A stretch of 64,000 nt of DNA from Piscicola geometra (Eukaryota > Annelida > Clitellata > Hirudinida > Piscicolidae). This document shows positions 26,301-56,786 of this stretch, in pieces. A program made the position numbers and the translations under genes. The notes under the pieces are model-generated. The model saw only the letters and a program-made list of their open reading frames with translations, was not told the DNA's origin and ran no database searches. Numbering within the stretch: position 1 is the stretch's first letter; each line of letters opens with the position of its first letter. The stretch is taken from positions 7,221,420 to 7,285,419 of the forward strand of contig OX030961.1 in assembly GCA_943735955.1 (NCBI GenBank). Direction: 5' to 3'.

Positions 26301-28164
26301 TCCATCCACTCATTCACCCATCCACTTCATGCATCTACTCACTCACCCATCCACTCACTCATCCACCAAATCATCCACCCACTCGTTCATTTACTCGCTC
26401 ATCTATCTATCTACTCATTCATCCACTCACTCATCTCTCTACCTACTCACTCATCCACTCACTCACTCATCCACTCACTCACTCATCCACTCACTCACTT
26501 ATCCACTCACTCACTCATCCACTCACTCACCCATCCACTCACTCACTCATCCACTCACTCATCCATCCACTCACTCACCCTTCCACTCACTCACTCATCC
26601 ACTCACTCATCCATCCACTCACTCACTCATCCACTCACTCACCCATCCACTCACTCACTCATCCACTCACTCACCCATCCACTCACTCACTCATCCACTC
26701 ACTCACTCATCCACTCACTCACTCATCCACTCACTCACTTATCCACTCACTCACTCATCCACTCACTCACCCATCCACTCACTCACTCATCCACTCACTC
26801 ATCCATCCACTCACTCACCCTTCCACTCACTCACTCATCCACTCACTCATCCATCCACTCACTCACTCATCCACTCACTCACCCATCCACTCACTCACTT
26901 ATCCACTCACTCACTCATCCACTCACTCACCCATCCACTCACTCACTCATCCACTCACTCATCCATCCACTCACTCACTCATCCACTCACTCACCCATCC
27001 ACTCACTCACTCATCCACTCACTCATCCATCCACTCACTCACCCTTCCACTCACTCACTCATCCACTCACTCACCCTCTCTTACTTTGTTCAGGACCTTT
27101 GTATTTGAGGCGGCTATCTGTCCAATTCTGTCGTAGGTAGAAACTCAGTCGGTAGTCCTGCGAGAAAGAGAGAAAAGATGATGAGGAAAGAAAGGGGAAG
27201 AAGATGATGAGGAAAGAGAGAGGAAGAAGATGATGAGGAAAGAGAGAGGAAGAAGATGATGAGGAAAGAGAGGGAAAGAAGATGATGAGAAAAGAGAGGG
27301 GAAAGGGATGATGGGGAAAAGAAAAAAAGAATTTTTTTTAATTATTATTATGATTTTTGAATCTGGAAAGAGTTTAAGTTGTTTCTTCGAAATGATTCAA
27401 GGAGAGTTTGTGACGACTCACCATCGACTGCTCGCTGATGGCGTAGAAGTAGTTGATGTAGATGCCCAACTGCACCCTGGTTTGGACTGGAGGGAAAAAT
27501 GATTGGGAAGAGAGATTTAAAAGACCAAATGAATAGACCAATTAAAGAGAATTTCTGAACGATTAAATTATAAGCATTGCCAAACCGTTTGGTGGAGGCA
27601 ATTTCTCGTAGCCTCTGAACATGTCACGAGTAAGAGAGAGGTCTCTGTGCGATGAGGGGAGTGTGGAAGAGGTGGTAGTTGAAACAAATATTCAAAGTAA
27701 AAACTGATCTCCGTGTTATCAACGATGTTTAATTAGGCATGTCATCGCAAGGTTCAATACAATCAGTCAAATCCATGCAAGCTCTGAATTGTTTGGATCT
27801 TTATCTAAATTATAACCTTTTTTTATTTAATATTTAGATTTGAAAAAAAGATTAATATAGTTTGAAATTTATTTCGCAAGAATTTGAACTGGACTTTGAC
27901 ATGACTTATTCTTAGTTAATAAGTTTCCTAATGATCCAAGAAAATAAATTACTACCTGATACTTTATTATCGAGTTTCACAATAAATAACCTACTACCTA
28001 ATCACAACATCATCCGTTATGATCATGATCTTATCATCATCAAGACGCCATTTCCTCATGAATTGTAGGGGCACTCACGATATTCTTTTGTTGGCGGCCA
28101 AGAGATGCAGAAAGAAGAGCAGGAGGAGGCCGCACAGTTTCATCAGTGCCTCAAACTTGCGCAT
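20364..28164 (-). CDS. Cys-loop ligand-gated chloride-channel-type receptor subunit (GluCl/GlyR-like)
   Basis: Pentameric ligand-gated channel subunit of the plasma membrane, 484 aa, complete. Exons (minus): 28,164-28,079; 27,644-27,586; 27,486-27,422; 27,157-27,097; 25,788-25,635; 22,249-22,167; 21,779-21,639; 21,467-21,241; 21,100-20,738; 20,579-20,364. All phases match. A signal peptide opens the protein ([17 protein letters not shown]). The ligand domain has the Cys-loop C149-C163 with exactly 13 residues between, and a second Cys pair C212-C225 as in GlyR/GluCl. TM1 follows [17 protein letters not shown]2 is [22 protein letters not shown]3 is [22 protein letters not shown]4 ([19 protein letters not shown]) ends the protein. 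The TM3-TM4 loop carries a Gln-rich tract. Position -2' is Val266 instead of Pro, and 6' is Met274. Family placement (anion-selective branch) is firm. The ligand (glutamate, glycine, histamine or other) cannot be told by eye. Confidence 0.9.
22250..25634 (-). other. Large intron of the channel gene
   Basis: A 3.4-kb AT-rich intron between the Cys-loop exon and the upstream ligand-domain exon. No second gene seen. Includes the A-rich repeat at 24,900. Confidence 0.6.
24900..25080. repeat. A-rich 20-bp tandem repeat
   Basis: About seven imperfect copies of TTAAAAAATTCAATAAAAAA-type units inside the large channel intron. Confidence 0.85.
25826..25885 (+). mobile_element. 5'-truncated SINE tail
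   Basis: GGAAGCCCATTTAGGTTATA followed by CACTCATAATAATAATG matches the 3' part of the element at 56,228 (GGAAGCCCGTTCGGGTTATA, then CGCCACTATAATAATG). Lies in the intron just upstream (minus sense) of the 25,788-25,635 channel exon. Confidence 0.6.
26130..27085. repeat. 12/16-bp minisatellite, unit CACTCATCCACT
   Basis: Nearly 1 kb of CACTCACTCATCCACTCACT-type units with phase changes. On the minus strand, the transcribed strand of the channel gene, each unit reads GAGTGAGTGGAT and contains GTGAGT, the 5' splice-site consensus. The array begins within about 25 bases of the channel donor at 27,096. The 259-residue Thr-His-Pro frame is an artefact. Confidence 0.97.
27165..27310. repeat. Purine-rich 27-bp tandem repeat
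   Basis: About five copies of a GAGGAAAGAGAGAGGAAGAAG-type unit with GATGAT. On the minus strand it is a CT-rich tract directly upstream of the acceptor of exon 27,157-27,097, where it may serve as the polypyrimidine tract. Confidence 0.9.
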
Positions 28165-30708
28165 GACTTTGGCCACATTTTCGCCACCTTTTCGAAGCCA
28201 ACTCCGCTACATGAACCTTCCGAGCCGTGTTGAGGGCGTGCTGAACGGTGGTGGTGGTGGTGGTGGTAGGCAGATATCCTTCGGTGGTGCGAGTATCCTT
28301 GAGGTAGCTACCGCCTTGCAGGCAGGGTCGAGTCTTGGACTGAATTCGAGTGCTTAGAGACAACGATCACAAGTATTGATCTAGATGTTGATGTCTACTT
28401 GCAGCATTATTTATTCTTCGACTGTTCCTTCAAGAAGCATCAATGACAGACTTTTTACAAAAGATTCCAAGAAACTCCAAAGTTTTTCCAGCGTGAAGTT
28501 ATCCGAAAAACATTTTAAAGTCTTTTATTTTACAATTTGAAATTCTTTATATTGTAATTAAGCCTCAAAGTAACACAACACACTTTAAGAGAGCTACACG
28601 CCGAACACAAAAACAACAACCAAGCCGTTTCATATCAAGGATTTGCCAGCATAAAATAACTATGAACTCTATCATTATATTATTATTATTATTATTGCTA
28701 TTAATATTATTCTTAAGATAATACTAATAATTATAATATAAATATAATAATAATTATTAGTATAATAATAATAATACAAATTATTCCTCTTCTTCTTCCT
28801 ACTACTACTGCTACTACTACTATTGCTAGTATTATTACAATAACTTATTTTTTCGAGTACGTATTTTTACTAATTCTTTTCCACTAAATATTTAATGCAT
28901 CTATTTTTTTTAACTTTCGTGCACTTAGCTCAGCGAAACAGAACAAATCGGCGAACAATAGGTTCCGTCAAAAAAAAGAAACAAAACTGAACAACAAGAC
29001 GCCGAGGAGGAAAATATATAACTTCTCTGAATCTAAGTGATAAAAAACAAAGATAGTCTTAAAAATTTAGTCATGAAAAAATATAAAAATTGTCGGTGAG
29101 AATGGTGATGATTTTATGGAAATATAAGTGTGATTAATTAAAACGTTTAAAAAAGAACTGAAAAGAATAACTTTGAGAAGAAAAAGTTTTTAGCAGGAAT
29201 GAACTCCATGGAAGACTTTTCCTTATCAGCTCACACATCCTCCTTACACTCTCATCTATCCACTCATCCATCCACCCATCCATCATCTCATTCACTCATT
29301 AGCCCATTCATCAATCCACCTATCTATTCATCCATCCCTTTATTCATTCATCCATCCATTTATCTTTTTGATAATGTTGTTCTTTATTCATTGCTTCATC
29401 CCTTCATTCATTCATCTTTCCATTCACCTACTCGTTTATTTACTTACATAAAACACATACGAAAAAACATAAAAAGACACATAAACACACACACTAACAC
29501 AAACACACATACAGATAAAAATAAATACAAATGATTATTCAAATGGTTGCAGAGAGGGGGAATAATGGAAGGAATGCATGAGAGATGGAAATATCTTGAC
29601 TTCCATTGGGCCTTGAAAAGGAAACATCACAAACAATACATGCCTATGTGTTTATGTGTGTTTGTGTGTTCTTGTATGTATGCCTGTTTTTATATGTTTT
29701 CTTATGTGTTTTTGTGAGTTTTTATGCGCTGGTTTGTACGTTTTTGTATGTTTATTTTTGTGTGGAAGTGTTTACAGAATTTTCCATTTTTAAAGTGTGC
29801 TTTATCGCAGTTGTATCGATACAAAAAATACAAACAAGTTTATGAAAGCACTGGAGACTTGGAGATACATTGTATTGTATCATCTCAACATACACCCCAT
29901 TGTATGATATCATCTTAGTTTTATGATTCTATTTATACTTATATGTACAATATAACTCTCATCATCTTCATCATTATCATCGAGTGGGCGCAGATAAGAG
30001 GGCAGAAGGCTTTTTTTCCGCTGCAAAACGACTCCTCATCAGCTCAATATTTTATGATGAATGTGTTGATGATGCGATGGTCTGCTACCACCATCAGAAC
30101 GTGATTTGACAATTTATTCTCTGAAACTCATGAATACATCATCCATTCTATTATGTAAAATATATAATCTAATTAAGAGTTTAAAATTGGATGGATTCTG
30201 AAATGGGACTCCAGATGTATGAACTATTTTACTAGACCAAGCGGCATGTCAACAATTAACCTTTTAAGGAATCATTCATCATTTGCTGTTATTCTCTTTA
30301 AAAATAACTGTGAAAACCCGATTTTTGAGAATTCTTATTTCTTGGTAAAATTCTATTCATACTTCCGCCTAATTTCTAATTTATTCTCACAATTTTTTTT
30401 CTTTTTAGCACCAAATAGGTTTTTCTAAGAACATTTTCTTCTTATCACAATGTTGAGAAAATAAAACGTTAAAATTTTTTAGCAAGTACTTTTAATTTGA
30501 TAATAAAAACCTTTTATAGAAAAAGCTGAAATGAAAAGAAAATTAAAGTTTATATTTTGTTTTTTTTTTTACATAAAATATATTTTTTTACTTTTCGTTT
30601 GTGTATCGATAATACAAGTAGACTTTTTATAAGTTTCGCAATAGTTTATCAACTTCCGCTTCATTGAGATATCTTTTTTTATAATAATATTTTATTTTTA
30701 TCGTTTAA
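28165..30708. other. Divergent intergenic region between channel gene and RPP21
   Basis: The two genes point away from each other, so both promoters should be here. It contains TTA/ATA runs near 28,675-28,770 and short CATC-rich DNA at 29,225-29,420. I see no further exon. Confidence 0.5.
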
Positions 30709-31803
30709 ATGAATAAAAGTTTTCCTAAACGAGATGCTTTTCTACGTTTGGATTTTTTACACCGAGTGAGAATAATATATAAAATATAATTTCAAAGCTT
30801 ATAAAATTATGTAAATTAAAAAATATTGATACACTTTACAAATTATTTTCTTTTGCAGGCCTCTCATTTACTGATCAATCAGCTAAAAGTTAAGAATGCA
30901 GCCTTGGCACAAGATGTTGGTGATGATGGAAGGGGCGTGAAAAACTTAATAAAATTCTACGGCGAGTCGTTTTGCACCATCTCAAAAAGAAATGTCTTGA
31001 AAGTGTAGGTAATGCCATTTTCTATTTGAATTAATTATAAAATAAATAAAAACATAAGTTAACATAATAAAAAATATTAAGCTTAGAATCATTCTCATGA
31101 CAACTGCTATAGGCACCCTGAAGTGAAGAGGGTAATCTGCAAAAGGTGCAAGTTATTACTTGTTCCTGGACTTACTGCCCGTGCCAGAATCACAAGTCAG
31201 CCATTTATATATTTATATTTTCTTTCAATATCAGTTTTTCAATTCTACACCACTGAACATTAAAGCTCTTCTCTCAAACAACTAGGCATCAAAAGCAAAG
31301 AGAAGAAGCTGACAGTTCGATGCACTGGATGTCACTTCCTCAAGTCGTTCCCCTTCAATGCCAACTACTGCCTCTGGCTCGACCACCACCAGGCCTTGCT
31401 TCCCTATCAGACGAACCATTGCAAAAGTAAACTCACTGGGGCTGGCAATGTTAAGGGTGGAAAGGATGTTGGTCGGGAAGCTAGTACCGATTCCCCCTCC
31501 ACTAATGCTTATGATGATAGTAATAATAAGCATATTAATAACAAAGTAAAAAGTCTTAAAAGAAAACATTCTCCACAAAAAGAAATAGATGGAAATGATG
31601 CTTTAACAAATAGTAGCATCCACCTCATAGACACTTCCACCACCTCTACACCAACCACCTATTCTGAACATAGTACTATTGCAAATGATGATACTAGTGT
31701 AAGAATTTTAAATTGTACTAGTACTTGTACTAAGTGCTGTTGTATGCAGGAATGTGATGTTTCTATGCATGTTAATAATAATTCTATTGCTCTTAATAAT
31801 TGA
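30709..31803 (+). CDS. RPP21: Ribonuclease P/MRP protein subunit p21 (RPP21, Rpr2/Snm1 family)
   Basis: Protein subunit of the nuclear tRNA 5'-processing enzyme RNase P (and MRP), 267 aa, complete. Exons: 30,709-30,765; 30,859-31,004; 31,113-31,195; 31,286-31,803, all phases matching. The start exon encodes RDAFLRLDFLHR, matching REAFQRLNFLYQ of human RPP21, continued by ASHLL in exon 2. The zinc ribbon is CKRC (residues 77-80) with the family signature LLVPGLTARAR after it, then CTGC (108-111). The zinc-binding Cys pairs are intact. Human RPP21 is about 154 aa. Here an extra tail of about 120 residues rich in Asn, Ser and Thr follows, ending in a Cys cluster (CTSTCTKCCCMQEC). The short first exon was chosen because it restores the family N-terminus in frame. 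It is the only convincing plus-strand gene in the window. Confidence 0.88.
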
Positions 31804-31817
31804 ACTTAGCTTTTAAA

Positions 31818-31823
31818 AATAAA
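31818..31823 (+). terminator. Poly(A) signal of RPP21
   Basis: AATAAA hexamer 15 bases past the stop codon. Confidence 0.6.
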
Positions 31824-33660
31824 TATTACTAGGCTCTTTGATTGATTAACAGTTTATATTTTAAATAATATTTAATTAAATCGAGATTTAACAAAAAAAA
31901 GACTTCCAAAAGTTGATTTATTCAAATGATAATATTTAAAGATCGCTCAAAATCAAGCTTAAAATTCAAAGCGTGTTTGAGAATTCGCGCCAAACGAATG
32001 AAGAAGGTACGACGAGAAGAATGGCGGCAGACGGTTGAACCAACACGAGATTGAAATACCATTCTTCTTAAAAAGAAACTCACTTTCAACATCACCCCGC
32101 CCAGACACCCTTCCAACTATGCCAACCCTCCCACCCAAAACACTCTCAAACAAACATGATATTAAAACCGAATCTTTCAAAAGTTCCATTTTCAATCTTC
32201 GTGGTGAATTCTGCCTCTAAATGCTCCAATAAAATGGCCCATAATTTAAGGTGGTTCAGGTTAATCAACTTTTAGTTTCTTCGAGGCCTCCCATGTAATA
32301 TCTCTGGCACGAACCCATATAAAAGGAACTACGAGCATCTCTGACACCAGCACAGCGTCAATCTAGCAGGGCGAAGTGATAGGACAACAGAGCTTCTTTG
32401 CGAATATTATGCATCGTCGTCATAATCTTTTTTTACGCAAATTCATGTTATTTTGGATAGGATATTGAAATTGAAGAAGGATATCCAAATAATAATAATA
32501 ACAATATTAATGCCAACATGGATAACCCAAGGTAGAAAACCACACTAGTGTCAGTCAAGCTACAGATTGAGGTGGGGGATTGTGGGATTTGTAGTGGTGA
32601 GTTAATCATCTTCACCATAATCGTCATTGGCAAAACATCATCAACCCGTGATTAAGACATCAATTTGACCATGAAACCTACCTTAGTCATTAGTGCGAGT
32701 TTTATGAAGGAGTGATGCCGGAAAATGAAGAATTATTCACGCAATAACTCCAATAGTTGCAAATGACGCAATAAAAGATTAAAGTAGTTGTTTTTAAATG
32801 TACAATTATGAAAAAAGCGTTTAATTTAAAGTAACATATTAAAGGTGTTATTTAAACCAATTCCTATTGGCCGCTATAGACATTCGAGTTTTAAATAACT
32901 GGTTTAAAAATATGTCCGTAACAAGGGTCCATAAAACATTAATTTGTCTAAAATGATGGTGTCCTAAAATAATGAATGTCCAGAGATTTGGTTAGTTTAC
33001 GGTAATTCACGAATTTGATTCGAGAATAATAAAAGTTGGGAATGTGATGATGTCGATGGATGAGCTTCTAACAACAACAACAAAAAGAAAAATAAATTCA
33101 CATTAACGCACCCATGGTATAATCATGTACTTTCGAGTTTAACTACGTGCATTATGATATCTGTAGAATAAATAAATATTCCGATTTTAGACTTTCAAAG
33201 ATTATTCTTTTTTATCTCGAATTCGCCTACGTCATGGTATGAAGCTGAAAATAGGAAGTAAAGAAAATATCCGACCAAGCATGGAGTCGTCACAAGCCAA
33301 TGTAACTACCATGCACACAGAAGTGTGGGAAACATAATTTATACGGAAAAATAAAAATATATATATAATGATGAAAGGAAAACGTAAAAAGAGATAAGAT
33401 TCAAAACAGTCGATTAAACCAAGTCAGAAAATCAACACTGAGCACAGTGTGTCAACAATATACCAACAACAACAACAGCAACAAGAAAAACAAACAAAAA
33501 TTGTAGCATACCTAAACAACGATTATATAAATGACGATTGTTAAAAAGAGTTGTTGTCATTGGTAGAAGATACAAAGATTAAAATACAATAGACGACGAA
33601 GAGAAAATTCAAATGTAAATATTTTGATGCAGATTCCAATGCGTCGACGCCAACACGTTA

Positions 33661-33693
<33 letters not shown>

Positions 33694-34370
33694 GTGTGTG
33701 TGTGCATTTCGAGAAAAGGGTGGTTAAGAGATGTGTTTTGTGTACACTTTTCGTGTACGTGTGTGTATTCTTTCGTTTTCTACGGATGTGCATTTTTGTG
33801 CGTGTAAGTGATGAAGGACGTGTGGGTATACGAGTGGAAATGATGGGAGTGGGGTGGGCAGTGTGGCTGCTCCGTTCTAGCAAACTACGATGACGACGAT
33901 GATGATGATGATGATGATGGAGTGAAGTGATGACATCAGATGGTTTACTCACTCGTCCCCCCTACCTTCATGATGACGATGGTGTTCTTATGATTTGGCA
34001 TAATCTTTAATTTCCTGACATATAATCGATAAAAACACAACATTGATAATCATGATGATGATGCTGAAGATCATCATTATCATAGTCATCTTTATCACTA
34101 TCAGTACTCACTCACTTCATATCAAGCCCATACAACCTATACTGTGAGCGTTCATCCACAATTCGATACTCGATAATCTATGTGAACTTTTTCGATTTTC
34201 GATAACACGTTTTCGATACCTGAAACACACGTAGATGAGTGGTGACATTATGCCAGCCTACATTAGGGTGGGTGGGTGGTGCGAGGTGGCTTTGCGTGCT
34301 TTTCTACAGGGCCACAGAGACGCTACAAATCGGAGCTGGTGAAAGGTGAATTCGATTTTGAAATGCAAAT
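31824..34370. other. Spacer, no firm gene
   Basis: AT-rich. A minus-strand open frame at 32,448-32,633 includes a hydrophobic run (YLGLSMLALILLLLLFGY) but no splice or family support. A TG run at 33,661-33,704 and a short GAT run at 33,893-33,920 are present. Confidence 0.45.
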
Positions 34371-34376
34371 CAAGTT

Positions 34377-34640
34377 TTATTACGTCGAGTTGAAATCGAT
34401 TCCCGCCAATTGATTTAGCCGCGCCCCCAGATGAGGACTTAGTGCGCTCTTGTTTGCAATGACCGAGTAATGCGAGATATAGAGGCCAGTGTCATGATGA
34501 TGGTGATGATAGTAGTGGGGTGGTGGTGATGATGATGCTGATAATAGTGTAGTGGTGATGATGGTGATAGTGATGGTGCTGATAGTGGTGGTGTGGTGGT
34601 GCTGATAGTGGTGGTGTGGCGACTGAAACAAGGTGTAATA
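34377..34640 (-). other. Possible terminal coding exon, unrecognised
   Basis: A complex, non-repetitive minus-strand reading (SALSPHLGARLNQLAGIDF, then NST and stop) ends in TAATAAA, where the stop overlaps a canonical AATAAA. No convincing acceptor or upstream partner was found. The upstream part is TCATCACCA repeat. It could be the last exon of an unknown gene or chance. Confidence 0.2.
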
Positions 34641-34871
34641 TGCGGGTAGAAAAAACGACTCTGGAATAAAATCGCTAATTTATCATCTTATCATCCCCAT
34701 TTCTACTGCACGATGTCAATATCACTATCATCACCACTTTCTCAATCATTACCAGGAGTAAGCAAGCAAGGAGACGTGATCAGTGCTTCGAAGAGAGTTG
34801 CAACACGATGGCGATTGGAGACGACACGAAGTAAATCATGCACACAAGAATTTTGCCATTCTTTTGCGTGC

Positions 34872-34950
34872 ATTGCATGGGAGATGAATGAATGGTGCAT
34901 GCATGGGAGATGAATGAATGGTGCATGCATGGGAGATGAATGAATGGTTA
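34872..34950. repeat. 26-bp tandem repeat
   Basis: GGGAGATGAATGAATGGTGC followed by ATGCAT, about three copies. Confidence 0.85.
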
Positions 34951-35149
34951 ATGAGGCAGGATTGATTGTCCTACTGTATTATGTATGCGAACAATGGAGA
35001 GAGATGAGGAGGAGAGAGAGATAGATGAAAAGGAAGAAGAGGGAGGATGAAAAGATGTTATGCAGTGGTAGATTATGCAGGCCTCTTATATTAGGAAAAG
35101 TGTGTGAGATCTAGCGTGTAATGAAGGGATGTGCGAACCATTTTTTCAA

Positions 35150-35335
35150 CCATCCATCTACCCACCCACCCACCCATCCATCCATCCATCCACCCACCCA
35201 CCCATCCATCCATTCATCCATCCATCTACCCACCCACCCATCCATCCATCCATCCATCCATCCATCCATCCATCCATCCATCCATCCATCCATCCATCCA
35301 TCCATCCATCCATCCATCCATCCATCCATGCATTC
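35150..35335. repeat. (CATC)n microsatellite
   Basis: CATC tetranucleotides with CACC interruptions in the first half and pure CATC in the second. Lies past the CaMKII stop codon (35,690). Confidence 0.97.
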
Positions 35336-35689
35336 ATCTTCTCATTTATACATGCATGCGTCCATTCAGCCATCCATCCCTGCCTACCACACCACCAATC
35401 ACCACACATCATCCTCAAAACAAGCAAGGACGTGCACAATAGGGCGCGCATCAGACGCTCCCGCATGGGATCAAAGCACTGCAATTAATACCTTAGCAAC
35501 GACAAGAGTCCCTCACAACGCCTCGATTCTCCTCAACCACCAGTAACATCTCTATTAGGACCTACCCAAGAAGGTAATCGGGTGTATAAAATATATCTCC
35601 ATTAGTGGCGGGACACCCAAGAGATGCCCGCATCGTCAATTAAATCTATATCATGATCCACCTGCAAGGTGCGCACAATACACGGTCAT

Positions 35690-48388
<12,699 letters not shown>

Positions 48389-50903
48389 TTCAAAAAGTTA
48401 ACTAAATAGAGTTATAGAAGCAGAAAATCAGAAAACCATCGCTTCAAACATAATATTCACCAGCACGCAAGCTACAAGCAAGTCCTACGATCGATATGTC
48501 AGCCTTGCTCGCCATATATACAATTTTATTTTTTATAGTTTATGCCAAGTTTTATATTAAAGTGTTTTATTTCATTATTTCAGTGGTTATAACATAGATT
48601 AAGTTGTTTTTATATAAAAAAATTGTGATATAATTAAGCGCTTCAATATGGAAATGGTATTTAAAACTTCAAATTTTACACAATATTTTTGTTAAAGTAT
48701 CTTAAAAAAGTATACTTTTTAAAGTATAGCTTCTGTAACTATCATTGTCGATGTAAAATCAAATTTTGAAGAATATATTCTTATTTTACTAAAAATTAAT
48801 AACCTACACACATCAGTCATCACGAATACTCGTCAGTCTGTCAGATTTTTCAAACAAAAGGATATAAAAGTGGATTAATTACGAGACTTTCCATTAATAT
48901 TTCTTTAAATCAATCTTCCATTCTTGTTATAAAGAACACCGACTCAGGGATTCATAAAATTAGAAACGAACACTTGTTTATTGTAACAGCCATTATCGAT
49001 TAATCAATCAAATGAATAAAAGAGCGCTTTTCAATAGGTTCAAAAACGCTCATTTTTTAAAATGAGCTTTCAAACAGTGGATCATGCTGCCTTCTTGGAC
49101 GCGAGGTATTCTTTGACTAGAAAGTACACTTTAGTGGGAAGAAAACGAGTTATTTTCAATAATCTAAGGTATAAATCAATTTCAAAAAGCAAAAGCTATT
49201 TGGTAAAATATTAAAATTATATTCTATCATTTTAGAACGATTGTAAACCATAAAAAAAAGACTTATCAAAAATAACTTTTCTTTTTCCCACCAAAATTTA
49301 AAAGGGCAAAGTTTTTGAGACAGTGCAAACGCGAAATGATATGCATGTATGTAGTGACTAGTGGCCATTAAAGGCTCATTTGACCATCGAGCCACTAGTG
49401 AATGCATTTCGAATGTACATACTGCATTATCGTTTGACCCAAAACGGTCTGAAAGCACTGGCTCCTGGTTTAGGCGCTGTATCGAAGACAGGAGAAATAC
49501 TGGTGGCAAAAACCTGAGATGTGAGTGAGTACCAAAGGTACTGGGAATGTGGAAAGAGATTGTTCGAAGGAGGAAAAAGAGTTTGTTTGAGACGGTTAAA
49601 TACGACTAAAAGGTATTGTCATTCCGACTAAAAGTTTTAGGTACCTAAATTATTCCGATCACGTATAATGCCTGAATACAAGCTCTTTAAAAAGTAGGCA
49701 CTTTCAGGTCGGATCCATCAACAATGCCCGTCTGCCTCAATCGCCTTGTAAAAGTTGTTTTGTATTTTTGTAAAACATCTTATTATAATTCATGAATGCT
49801 TTTAAATCATTGAAAACCTTTTCTTTTGTCATTCTCGATTCCGCCTAAATGCAATTATTCAGCCTTGTAATTTTGCAATTAATTGCATATTTTTGAAATA
49901 TTGTTAATTCATAGGAAAATATGAATGGGAAAGAAGTCGTAGAAAGGGAGTTTGCACTCAGAATGAATGCCGTTTAGCTTGAGATGACGTGGGATTGACG
50001 GTAAACACTCGTCGCCATTAGCCTTTTGAAAGGATTGACGGATGGGAGAAAAACGATGTGGAATGGAGAATAAGGCTAGCCATTAACAATGTCCATTTCG
50101 TGTAAATCAACACTTTCAAAGTTTTTAAAGTTTTTTCTAAGCTCAAAACTTTTTTTTCCAAAAATGAATGGCTTTAAGGCATCCTTTAAAAGGTCAGAAT
50201 AGCTCGTTGAAAATGTGTTTTGAAGAGAAAGGGTTGTATGCACATGCAGGTTTGCCACCAGGGACAGGAGCCAAGGCTTAGGGGTGATACCCTTTCGAAT
50301 CGCCAACTCATCCCCCTAATGAACCTCTCATTAGACGTCAAGTCTTCCGCGTTCATTTAGAAGCTTTTCGTTCGTTCCCCGCAGTGATAATAAGAGCGGA
50401 TTTTAGGAAACGTCTATTCAGCAATCGTTCCGGTACAGAAAGCAATTGGTGACCGCGATCGAGGATGCAATCAGGAATCGACTACGATTAAACGCCTCGG
50501 AAATTGCCGGCCATTCCAGTACAAAGGTACCTAGCCACTCGACATCGTCTGTAAACAAGGAATGCATGATGGAACGAACGACGGAACGGATGAATAATGG
50601 ATGAGTTGGCGGAATAATTTAATTTGCACTGCCTCTGCGCGACCTCCGATCCAAGAAGGCGTGTGTGAGCTGGCGAGGCATCAACGTTGTAGAATATCGT
50701 ACTGCATTGTGCTCGAGCTGCTGTCGAATGGCACTCGTGATTTCCGAGATGAATGTTGTGTAGCTTACGAAAATAAATAAAACTAAGAAAGTAAATATCA
50801 AATCTAAAAAAGATCAAACCCAAAAAAATGTTTGCTGGAAACGATTCCTAAAGAAAGCTCTATACAACCCGAAAGCAAAGTACAATGGTAGCTTCCTGTT
50901 TTG
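48389..50903. other. Intergenic region between CaMKII and DDX3
   Basis: Should hold the CaMKII promoter and the DDX3 3' UTR. GC-richer non-repetitive DNA at about 50,290-50,760 has no recognised product. A CAGGTTTTTGCCACC-like segment occurs inverted at about 49,497 and 50,249, suggesting a dispersed element. Confidence 0.45.

Positions 50904-56786
<5,883 letters not shown>

Noticed and set aside
26329..27108. 259-residue Thr-His-Pro-Leu plus-strand frame
   Set aside because: Minisatellite artefact lying in the intron of the minus-strand channel gene.
20364..28164. Channel as nicotinic acetylcholine receptor subunit
   Set aside because: The second Cys pair, SYVKAIDVW before TM3 and the TM2 type belong to the GlyR/GluCl branch, and there is no vicinal Cys pair in loop C.
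49156..49509. 117-residue minus-strand frame
   Set aside because: Overlaps a probable dispersed repeat; no splice support or family resemblance.
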